Source: an uncultured Pelagibacteraceae bacterium (GTDB lineage: Bacteria > Pseudomonadota > Alphaproteobacteria > Pelagibacterales > Pelagibacteraceae). From it: a stretch of 63,414 nucleotides of DNA. Positions 17,888 to 24,905 of this stretch are shown here, piece after piece. Location: the NCBI GenBank assembly GCA_902554315.1, contig CACDOF010000003.1:1-63414 (forward strand). Reading direction: 5' to 3'. The translations under genes were made by a program, and so were the position numbers. How positions within the stretch are numbered: position 1 is the stretch's first letter; each line of letters begins with the position of its first letter. Below the pieces are notes generated by a model, which was given only the letters and a program-made list of their open reading frames with translations, was not told where the DNA came from and searched no databases.

Positions 17888-19177
17888 ATGTTAATATGGT
17901 TTTTACCTTTATTTCTAATTTTTTTATTAATAGGTATTCCAGTTTTTTTTAGTTTATTAGCAGCACCAGGAATTTTACTTTGGTTGAACAATCAAGGGAG
18001 TGATGCTGCAATGCTTTATAGAAATATTTATAATGGAATTGATAGCTTTCCTTTAATGGCAATTCCATTTTTTATGTTAGCAGGCGAGCTAATGAATAAA
18101 GGAGGAATTACATTAAGACTTGTTGAATTTAGTCAAGCCATGATGGGGCACTTGAGAGGAGGTTTGGCACATGTTAATATTTTAACTTCAATGTTGTTTG
18201 CAGGTCTGTCAGGATCAGCAGTTGCCGATACATCTGCAATAGGATCAATGTTAATACCAGCTATGGAAAAACAAGGTTACACAAAAAAATTTGCTGCAGC
18301 GATAACTGCCGCAAGTTCAGTTATAGGACCAATTATTCCACCGTCGGGAATAATGATAATTTATGCTTACGTCATGGGAGAAAGTGTTGCCGCATTATTC
18401 TTAGCTGGAATCGTACCAGGAATCTTAGTTGGAGTTAGTTTAATGGTAATGGTGAAATTTTTAGCAAACCGATACGATTTTCCTCCTGTAACAGCAAAAG
18501 CAAGTTGGAATGAAAGAGGTAAAGCATCTTTAAAAGCTTTTTTTCCTTTAATGACTCCAGTTATAATTTTAGGAGGAATTCTTGGAGGTATATTTACTCC
18601 CACTGAAGCATCAGCCGTAGCAGCAGCTTATGCATTATTTATTGGTTTATTTGTTTTAAAAACACTCTCATGGAATGAAATACCAAAAGTTTTCACTAAA
18701 GCAGCAATGGTTTCATCTGTAGTATTACTTTTAGTGGGTGCAGCGATGGCATTTAAAACAGTCGTAAGCCTATCTCATGCTCCAGAATACCTTGCTGAGT
18801 TTGTGCTTAGTCTAAGTAATAATCCTTACATATTATTATTTTTGATTAATATACTTTTATTCATCGTAGGAATGTTTCTTGATGCTGGTCCAGCAATAAT
18901 AATATTAGGTCCAATTTTAGGACCAGTTTTTGTTGAACTTGGAGTACATCCTGTACATTTTGCAATTATTATGTCAGTTAATTTAACTGTTGGGCTGGCA
19001 ACACCCCCGATGGGATTAGTTTTATTTGTTGCTTCTTCAGTTTCAGGTGAAAGAGTAGAAACAATAGCTAAGGCCATTTTACCCTTCTTAGCAGTAGAGG
19101 TTTTAGTTATATTTTTGATTACTTATTTTCCATCTATATCAATGACTATTCCTTTATTAACAGGCTTTGCAAAATAA
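17888..19177 (+). CDS. TRAP transporter large permease (DctM type)
   Basis: A 429-residue inner-membrane subunit with about 12 hydrophobic segments, the sodium-coupled translocation component. Diagnostic segments are 'PFFMLAGELMNKGGIT', 'SGSAVADTSAIGSMLIPAM', 'ASSVIGPIIPPSGIMIIYA' and 'VNLTVGLATPPMGLVLFV'. It lies one base after the small permease gene. The substrate is probably an organic or sugar acid by family; it cannot be read from the permease. Confidence 0.95.
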   Translation: MLIWFLPLFLIFLLIGIPVFFSLLAAPGILLWLNNQGSDAAMLYRNIYNGIDSFPLMAIPFFMLAGELMNKGGITLRLVEFSQAMMGHLRGGLAHVNILTSMLFAGLSGSAVADTSAIGSMLIPAMEKQGYTKKFAAAITAASSVIGPIIPPSGIMIIYAYVMGESVAALFLAGIVPGILVGVSLMVMVKFLANRYDFPPVTAKASWNERGKASLKAFFPLMTPVIILGGILGGIFTPTEASAVAAAYALFIGLFVLKTLSWNEIPKVFTKAAMVSSVVLLLVGAAMAFKTVVSLSHAPEYLAEFVLSLSNNPYILLFLINILLFIVGMFLDAGPAIIILGPILGPVFVELGVHPVHFAIIMSVNLTVGLATPPMGLVLFVASSVSGERVETIAKAILPFLAVEVLVIFLITYFPSISMTIPLLTGFAK

Positions 19178-19257
19178 TTAATAATTACAATATTTTCTTG
19201 CATTTCTATTATTAGACTCTTCATTATTAATTCAGTATATTTGTTTTTAAAATTAAC

Positions 19258-19264
19258 GGAGGGG
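19258..19264 (+). promoter_or_regulatory. Strong Shine-Dalgarno deciding the DctP start
   Basis: GGAGGGG lies 3 bases before the ATG at 19268. It marks that ATG, rather than the in-frame TTG at 19241, as the true start. Such strong ribosome binding sites are rare in this window and occur mainly before SBP genes. Confidence 0.8.
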
Positions 19265-19267
19265 AAA

Positions 19268-20326
19268 ATGTTATTTAACAAAATATTAAGATCATTTTTT
19301 TCGTTAGTATTGTTGTTTGGATTTTCGTTTTCAGCATTAGCTGCTGATTACAATCTAAGAATGACAATGAATTCTAATGATCAAGATGAAGACTATGACG
19401 GTTCAATAGTTTTTAAAAACTACGTTGAGTCAGCTTCGAATGGTAAAATTTCTGTAGAATTATTTGTTGGTACTCAACTATGTTCTAAAGGAGCTGAATG
19501 TTTACAAGGGGTATCTGATGGAAGTATAGACATTTATATTTCTACATCAGGAGGAGCAGCAGGAGTATTTCCTTATGTTCAAGTTCTTGATCTACCTTAT
19601 TTGATGTCTGACGACAGAATTGCTGAAGATGTTTTAAAGAGTGATTTTGTTAGAACAATGAGAAAGATGGCTTTAAAAGACTCGAATGACTCAATTAGAT
19701 TAATGACTATTGGAAATACAGGTGGTTGGAGAAATTTTGCAAACACAAAAAGACAAATTGCAAACCCATCTGATATGAAAGGTTTGAAAATTAGAACAGT
19801 AGTTGCGGATCTTCCACAGGAATTGGTTAGAGCGCTTGGTGCCTCACCAACTCCTATACCATGGCCAGAACTATTTACTTCGTTTCAAACTGGAGTAGTA
19901 GAAGGATCTAAAAATGGAATTACTGATATTATGAATATGAAGTTTCCAGATGCAGGTCTTAAATATGTTACTTTAGATGGACATGCTTATATGGGTGCAC
20001 TTTGGTGGATGAATAATGCTAAGTATCAATCTATGCCTGAAGATTTGAGAAAAGTTATTACTGACGGTTTTTATGCATTACAACAAGCAACTTTTGCTTC
20101 ACCAAAAAGAAAATCAATTAAAGCATATGAAGACTTTGTAGCTGGTGGTGGAAATTTATATGTTCCAACTCCAGATCAAAAGGCTGCATTTAAAGAAGCA
20201 GCTTCACCTGTTTATGATTGGTTTAAATCAAATGTTAAAGGTGGAAAAGAAATCTTTAATGCTTTGACTAAAGCAGTTAAGAGCGCTGAGAAAAGAGCCT
20301 CTTCAGATTATAAAAAAGATCTATAA
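19268..20326 (+). CDS. TRAP transporter solute-binding protein (DctP type)
   Basis: Periplasmic substrate-capture subunit of the TRAP system, 352 residues. An N-terminal signal peptide 'MLFNKILRSFFSLVLLFGFS' continues to an 'SALA/AD' cleavage site. The DctP motif 'DMKGLKIRT' carries the carboxylate-binding arginine, and 'LFTSFQTGVVEGSKNGITDI' is the usual ligand-site block. The ATG at 19268 is chosen because of the GGAGGGG ribosome binding site. It lies 90 bases after the large permease gene and is followed by a stem-loop at 20342-20363. Confidence 0.93.
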   Translation: MLFNKILRSFFSLVLLFGFSFSALAADYNLRMTMNSNDQDEDYDGSIVFKNYVESASNGKISVELFVGTQLCSKGAECLQGVSDGSIDIYISTSGGAAGVFPYVQVLDLPYLMSDDRIAEDVLKSDFVRTMRKMALKDSNDSIRLMTIGNTGGWRNFANTKRQIANPSDMKGLKIRTVVADLPQELVRALGASPTPIPWPELFTSFQTGVVEGSKNGITDIMNMKFPDAGLKYVTLDGHAYMGALWWMNNAKYQSMPEDLRKVITDGFYALQQATFASPKRKSIKAYEDFVAGGGNLYVPTPDQKAAFKEAASPVYDWFKSNVKGGKEIFNALTKAVKSAEKRASSDYKKDL

Positions 20327-20341
20327 TTAAAAAATGATTTT

Positions 20342-20363
20342 GGGGCGGATATTATTCCGTCCC
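20342..20363. terminator. Stem-loop after the TRAP binding-protein gene
   Basis: An 8-bp stem (GGGGCGGA with TCCGTCCC, one G-T pair) encloses a TATTAT loop, 16 bases after the dctP-type stop. No run of T follows on the plus strand, so it may act with Rho or stabilise the 3' end. It also lies directly after the stop codon of the minus-strand Sel1 remnant and may once have served that gene. Confidence 0.6.
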
Positions 20364-20364
20364 A

Positions 20365-20514
20365 TTATCTAAATGGATAAATCCAAGATTTGTAATCTTT
20401 TATTAAAATATGTGCTTTTTCAATTTGTTCAGGAGTCATTTTTTTAATTACTTCCTCCTGAGAAATAGCAGCATCAGGATCTCCACCTATAGCAGACAAA
20501 CCATACCAAGTGGA
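20365..20514 (-). pseudogene. Remnant of a Sel1-repeat protein C-terminus
   Basis: On the minus strand a 49-codon frame ends in TAA at 20365-20367. It reads 'STWYGLSAIGGDPDAAISQE' and then 'EVIKKMTPEQIEKAHILIKD', followed by 'YKSWIYPFR'. This is the layout of the last Sel1/TPR-like repeat and C-terminal cap ('...MTPEQIEKA...') of Sel1-repeat proteins. An in-frame stop lies immediately upstream (20515-20517) and there is no start or earlier repeats, so the rest of the gene has been lost. The plus-strand gene at 20559 begins 44 bases beyond it. The family assignment comes from pattern recognition only. Confidence 0.6.
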
Positions 20515-20521
20515 TTATCTG

Positions 20522-20558
20522 TTGATTAAGCTTTAAATTAAAATGATATAAACAGAAT
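20522..20558 (+). promoter_or_regulatory. Possible promoter for a leaderless mRNA
   Basis: TTGATT (20522-20527) and TATAAA (20547-20552), 19 bases apart, precede the ATG at 20559, with only 6 bases between the -10 and the start codon. There is no Shine-Dalgarno sequence. The predicted transcription start coincides with the ATG. Confidence 0.4.
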
Positions 20559-21641
20559 ATGAAAAAAATAAAATATGGAATTATTGGAGCTGGCACAATG
20601 GCTCGTGAACATATATTAAATATATCTTTAATTGATAATGCTGAAGTGGTTACTCTTTCAGATCCTCATGAAGATTCATTAAATCAGTGTAAAGAAATTC
20701 TTAAAACAAAAGTTTCCTGCTTTAAAAGTCATCAAGAAATGATTAAAGAAAATATTGTAGATGTGTATTTAATTTCGTCACCTAACTTTACTCATATAGG
20801 GATTTTAAAAGATGTTATTAAAACAAAGAAACATATATTAGTTGAAAAACCCCTATGCACTAACACAAGAGATTGTTTAGAAATAAAAAAACTTACAAAA
20901 GATTATCCATCAGTTTTTTGGACAGCAATGGAATATAGGTATATGCCGCCAGTTTCAAAATTTATTAAAGAAATTCATAACAATACAATTGGGGATTTAA
21001 AAACATTAACTATTAGAGAGCACCGATTTCCTTTTTTAAAAAAAATAAATGATTGGAATCGTTTTGAAAAAAATACTGGTGGAACATTAGTTGAAAAATG
21101 CTGTCATTTCTTTGATTTAATGCGTTTAATAGTTGGAAGCAATCCAATAAGCGTTTATGCAAGCGGTGGACAAGATGTCAATCATCTTGATGAAGAATAT
21201 AATGGAAAAAAACCAGACATAATTGATAATGCATATGTAATAGTAAACTTTGAGAATGGAGCTAGAAGTATGCTTGAGCTTTGTATGTTTGCTGAAAATT
21301 CAGATATGCAGGAAGAGCTAGTTGCAATTGGGCACAAAGGAAAAATAGAAACATCAGTTCCTTCAAATGATTCAGGTAAAATTGCTTCAAATTTAAGAAT
21401 TGGCATGAGGGATGGAAAAACTAAAATTGAAAATATTGAGGTCGATAAAAAAATTATTGAAGCTGGTCATCATCATGGATCAACTTATTATGAGCATTTA
21501 GCATTTTTAAATGCAATTAAAAATAATTCAGTTCCCGAAGTTTCTTTAAGTGATGGATTAATTGCAGTCGCAGTAGGAGAGGCAGCTGAAAAATCTATTA
21601 AACTTGGTAGATTAATAAACATAGAGGAAATTATTAATTAA
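20559..21641 (+). CDS. Gfo/Idh/MocA family oxidoreductase
   Basis: A 360-residue NAD(P)-dependent dehydrogenase. Rossmann loop 'YGIIGAGTMAREHI' is at the N-terminus, the catalytic lysine is in 'ILVEKPLCTN', and the active-site histidine block is 'GGTLVEKCCHFFDLMRL'. The C-terminal half is the usual alpha/beta substrate domain and ends 'HHHGSTYYEHLAFLNAIKNN'. It resembles inositol/sugar dehydrogenases, but the substrate is not identifiable. It is a monocistronic unit between the TRAP operon and a convergent 2-hydroxyacid dehydrogenase, with which it overlaps by 8 bases. Confidence 0.82.
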   Translation: MKKIKYGIIGAGTMAREHILNISLIDNAEVVTLSDPHEDSLNQCKEILKTKVSCFKSHQEMIKENIVDVYLISSPNFTHIGILKDVIKTKKHILVEKPLCTNTRDCLEIKKLTKDYPSVFWTAMEYRYMPPVSKFIKEIHNNTIGDLKTLTIREHRFPFLKKINDWNRFEKNTGGTLVEKCCHFFDLMRLIVGSNPISVYASGGQDVNHLDEEYNGKKPDIIDNAYVIVNFENGARSMLELCMFAENSDMQEELVAIGHKGKIETSVPSNDSGKIASNLRIGMRDGKTKIENIEVDKKIIEAGHHHGSTYYEHLAFLNAIKNNSVPEVSLSDGLIAVAVGEAAEKSIKLGRLINIEEIIN

Positions 21642-22557
21642 AAAACTCTATTGTTTTTTTAACTATAAAATCACTTACTCTTACATTTGACTCAGTTGTA
21701 ACACCAGAGATATGCGGTGTTAAAATACAATTCATCTCAGGGTTGATTTTTTTATAGAATTCACTCTTTATTGGTTCGTTTTCAAAAACATCTAAAGCAA
21801 ATCCAGAAATTAAATTTTCATTATACGCATCAATTAAATCATTTTCGTTAACCACAGTTCCTCTAGATGTATTAATAATAATAGGTTTTTTTTTCATTTG
21901 AGAAAATGATGATTTGTTAATTAAATTTTTTGTTTCCTCAGTTAAAGGAAGATGTAAAGATATTATGTCTGATCTTTCATATATATGAGCCAGATTTGAT
22001 AATTCGGCATTAATTTGCTTATCATTTAATTCTTTTAGATAAGGATCATAAGCTAATATTTTTAATCCATTTTTTAAACCGTACTCAGCAACTTTTTTTC
22101 CAATTATTCCAAAACCTATCACGCCTAAATATTTCTGTTTTAATTCTGCTGATTTAATAGCTGTCCTTGGCCAATCTCCTTTTATAGTGCCAGCATGAAA
22201 CATAGGGATTTTTTTTATTAAAGATAATGAAGAAGAAAGAACGTATTCTGCAACTGAGTCTGCGTTCATGCCTGTTGCTGGTTGAACGTGAATATCATTA
22301 TTTTTACAATATTCTGTATCGATATTATCCAAACCAACACCCAACCTACCAATGAATTTTAAATTATTTGCGTTATCTAAAATTTTTGAGTTTACTAAAG
22401 TTTTATTTCTAACAATCAACCCATCGCAGTCTTTAATTTTTTTTTCTAACTCTTTATTATTTTCACATAAATTCTCATCATATTTAACCTCAAATTTTTT
22501 TTTTAAATTATTTAAGCTATCTTGATTTATAAATTCTGTAATTAAAATTTTAGTCAT
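21634..22557 (-). CDS. 2-hydroxyacid dehydrogenase, SlcC/sulfolactate-dehydrogenase-like
   Basis: A 307-residue D-2-hydroxyacid dehydrogenase fold with NAD loop 'IGFGIIGKKVAEYG' (147-160) and catalytic Arg232 ('NTSRGTVV'), Glu261 ('DVFENEP') and His282 ('LTPHISGVT'). The combination 'IVRNKTLV', 'RLGVGLDNID' and the C-terminal 'LTPHISGVTTESNVRVS' resembles the SlcC group, whose studied member oxidises (S)-sulfolactate. It is the last gene of a minus-strand operon with an aldolase and an aldehyde dehydrogenase. (S)-sulfolactate, another 2-hydroxy acid or a tartronate-like acid is possible; substrate confidence is low. Confidence 0.8.
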   Translation of the reverse strand: MTKILITEFINQDSLNNLKKKFEVKYDENLCENNKELEKKIKDCDGLIVRNKTLVNSKILDNANNLKFIGRLGVGLDNIDTEYCKNNDIHVQPATGMNADSVAEYVLSSSLSLIKKIPMFHAGTIKGDWPRTAIKSAELKQKYLGVIGFGIIGKKVAEYGLKNGLKILAYDPYLKELNDKQINAELSNLAHIYERSDIISLHLPLTEETKNLINKSSFSQMKKKPIIINTSRGTVVNENDLIDAYNENLISGFALDVFENEPIKSEFYKKINPEMNCILTPHISGVTTESNVRVSDFIVKKTIEFFN

Positions 22558-22613
22558 TAATTTTATTAGCTATTAAACTAAAAAGAATTTGATAATTTTT
22601 TAAATCAGATAGA

Positions 22614-23408
22614 TTAATAGGTAGCCGAACCCTCTTTTTTAGAAATAGAACCTTTCATTTTATCAACCGTTGATTTTGCTCCAGTGCTCATAGATCTAAG
22701 GTCAGATGCAATAGTTACAAAATTAAAACCTTTTTCAATCATTTTAGTTGCATATTCTGGTGTACCATTGTGTATTCCTGCAAAAATTTTATTTTTTTTT
22801 GCATGTTCTAAAATTCTTAAAATTTCAGAATAAGCTTTAGTATTTTCTGGTTTGTCAAAACCTGGTTTTTCTCCTATAGCTAAACTTAAATCTGCTGGTC
22901 CGATATAAATTCCATCAACTCCAGGAGTAGACATAATTTCATCTAATTTTTCTAATGACTCTTTAGTTTCAATCATAGCTATTTTTAATATTTCATCGTT
23001 AGCATGATCAGGATAATCTGAGCCACCATAAATTAGACCTCTTATTGGTCCAAAGCTTCTATATCCTTTTGGAGGATACATGCATGCTTTAACAAATTTT
23101 TCAGCCTCTTCTTTATTGCTAACCATAGGGCATATGACACCATAAGACCCTGCGTCTAATATTTTCATTATTTGTCCTGGCTCATTCCAATTTACTCTAG
23201 CAAGTGGCGTAACATCGGTAGTTGATATAGTTTGTAAAATAGGTAAGGCATTTGAGTAATCTACAAGTCCATGCTGCATATCTATTGTTAGCGAGTCCCA
23301 GCCACAATGAGCCATAGCTTCTGCTGAAGCAGTACTAGGTATTGCCAACCAACCATTAATGACAGGTTTACCTTCAGCCATCATTTGCTTAATTTTATTT
23401 TTTCTCAT
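22614..23408 (-). CDS. HpcH/HpaI-family 2-keto-3-deoxy-acid aldolase
   Basis: Class II aldolase that splits 2-keto-3-deoxy acids to pyruvate and an aldehyde. The 264-residue TIM barrel shows the base His46 ('TIDMQHGLVDY'), Arg71 ('PLARVNWNEPG'), metal ligands Glu147 ('AMIETKE') and Asp173 ('IYIGPADLSLAIG'). These match the KDR/HHED/KDSG aldolase family. Its start codon shares one base with the ALDH stop, so aldolase and aldehyde oxidation are coupled. The aldehyde could be lactaldehyde, glycolaldehyde, succinate semialdehyde or sulfolactaldehyde. Confidence 0.88.
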   Translation of the reverse strand: MRKNKIKQMMAEGKPVINGWLAIPSTASAEAMAHCGWDSLTIDMQHGLVDYSNALPILQTISTTDVTPLARVNWNEPGQIMKILDAGSYGVICPMVSNKEEAEKFVKACMYPPKGYRSFGPIRGLIYGGSDYPDHANDEILKIAMIETKESLEKLDEIMSTPGVDGIYIGPADLSLAIGEKPGFDKPENTKAYSEILRILEHAKKNKIFAGIHNGTPEYATKMIEKGFNFVTIASDLRSMSTGAKSTVDKMKGSISKKEGSATY

Positions 23409-24850
23409 TAATAATTTATAGCGAAGTGAGTATATTTAATATTTAAGTAATCTTTTATTGCCATAGAACCACCTTCTCTACCATAACCAGTTTGTTTAAT
23501 TCCTCCGAAAGGAACTTCAGCAAAAGCTACAGCAGGAGTATTAACTGCGCATGTTCCGGTCTCCATTTTTTCAGAGACTTTATGGGCATTTTCAAGTGAA
23601 TTTGTGTAAATATAACTTGCTAAACCTAAATCATTGTCATTCGCTCTTTTAACAACTTCATCTCTGTCTTTAAATGTTAATATTGGAACTAAAGGACCAA
23701 AAGGCTCTTCTTTAATGATTGTAAAATTATCTTTAACTTCATCAAATATTGTAGGTTCATAAAAATAACCTTTATTAAAACCAGAAGGTCTTTTTCCGCC
23801 ACATAAAACTTTGGCTCCCTCTTGTTTTGTTTTTTCTGCTAATGCTTCTACTTCATGCAATCTTTTTTCAGTAGTTAAAGGTCCTAATATAGTATCTTTA
23901 TCCATACCATTACCAATTTTTAATTTAGTAACTTTATCAACCAAACTTTTTGCAAATTCATCTTTTTTTGTTTCATGAATATAAAATCTTGCTGGTGATA
24001 TACATACTTGTCCATTATTTCTAAATTTTGCAGTAATTGCCATGTCAGTAACTTTATTAATATCTACATCATCAAATACTATAAAAGGGGAGTGGCCACT
24101 TAATTCCATCGTAACTCTTTGTACTTTTTCTGCTGCTTGTTTTAAAATTAATTTTCCAACTCTTGTTGATCCTGTTATTGAAACTTTTTTTATTATATCA
24201 GATGAAATTAGTTGAGAAGAAATTTTGGCCGGGTCTCCTGACAATAAATTTACTACACCTGGGGGGACTCCAGCTTCATTAACTATATTCATTAACTCCA
24301 TAACACTTCCTGGAGTAATTACATCTGGTTTACAAATAACAGAACATCCTGCTGCTAAAGCAGTGGAAATTTTTCTTGACGCCAAAACTATTGGGAAATT
24401 CCAAGGAATTAAACCTGCAACGACACCAACAGGTTCGTATTTCACATACATTCTTGTATTTTCAAATCGACTTTCAACTATTTGTCCATAAATTCTTTTC
24501 GTTTCTTCTGAGTTCCATTCAAAAATATCTGCTCCTCCACCAACTTCTCCAGCAGCTTCTGACAAAGGTTTTCCTACTTCTAAAGTTAACCATTTTGCTA
24601 AAATATCTTTTTTATCTCTCATGAGGTCTGCAATTTTTCTTATAATTTTAGATCTTTCCCAAGGTGGAGTATTTCGCCAAACTTCCAATCCTTTCTCTGC
24701 CGATTTCAAAGCTTTATTAACATCTTCCTCACCAGCTTTTGAAGCCTTGCCAATCACTTCTTCAGTAGCAGGATTAATTACATCGTATGTTTCATTATTT
24801 TGTGACTGTTGCCACTTTCCGTCTATGAATTGTCCAAATTTGCTATACAT
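23408..24850 (-). CDS. NAD(P)-dependent aldehyde dehydrogenase, GabD-like
   Basis: A 480-residue ALDH with complete catalytic residues: Asn151 ('PWNFPIVLA'), Lys174 ('CKPDVITP'), Glu249 ('MELSGHSPFIVF') and nucleophile Cys283 ('NNGQVCISPARF'). The family's usual ELGG is ELSG here. Overall similarity is to succinate-semialdehyde and related short-aldehyde dehydrogenases, not to the CoA-acylating MmsA/IolA type. It is the first gene of the operon with the HpcH/HpaI aldolase and SlcC-like dehydrogenase, transcribed away from iolD across a 55-base shared promoter region. Confidence 0.88.
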   Translation of the reverse strand: MYSKFGQFIDGKWQQSQNNETYDVINPATEEVIGKASKAGEEDVNKALKSAEKGLEVWRNTPPWERSKIIRKIADLMRDKKDILAKWLTLEVGKPLSEAAGEVGGGADIFEWNSEETKRIYGQIVESRFENTRMYVKYEPVGVVAGLIPWNFPIVLASRKISTALAAGCSVICKPDVITPGSVMELMNIVNEAGVPPGVVNLLSGDPAKISSQLISSDIIKKVSITGSTRVGKLILKQAAEKVQRVTMELSGHSPFIVFDDVDINKVTDMAITAKFRNNGQVCISPARFYIHETKKDEFAKSLVDKVTKLKIGNGMDKDTILGPLTTEKRLHEVEALAEKTKQEGAKVLCGGKRPSGFNKGYFYEPTIFDEVKDNFTIIKEEPFGPLVPILTFKDRDEVVKRANDNDLGLASYIYTNSLENAHKVSEKMETGTCAVNTPAVAFAEVPFGGIKQTGYGREGGSMAIKDYLNIKYTHFAINY

Positions 24851-24892
24851 AAATTTTGTTTTATGGTTAATTATGTGAAAATTTTGAATTAG

Positions 24893-24905
24893 TATAACTA
24901 TAATT
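24893..24905 (+). promoter_or_regulatory. Possible -10 of iolD in the divergent ALDH-iolD spacer
   Basis: TATAAC at 24893-24898 is followed by 7 bases and the iolD ATG, with no Shine-Dalgarno sequence, a leaderless arrangement. An overlapping TATAAT (24899-24904) is too close to the ATG to serve it. The whole divergent spacer is only 55 bases, so any regulator would act on both operons. Confidence 0.35.

Noticed and set aside
23408-24850. MmsA/IolA (CoA-acylating malonate-semialdehyde dehydrogenase) identity for the ALDH
   Set aside because: The sequence keeps the general-base Glu249 and overall GabD-like motifs; CoA-acylating members lack that glutamate.
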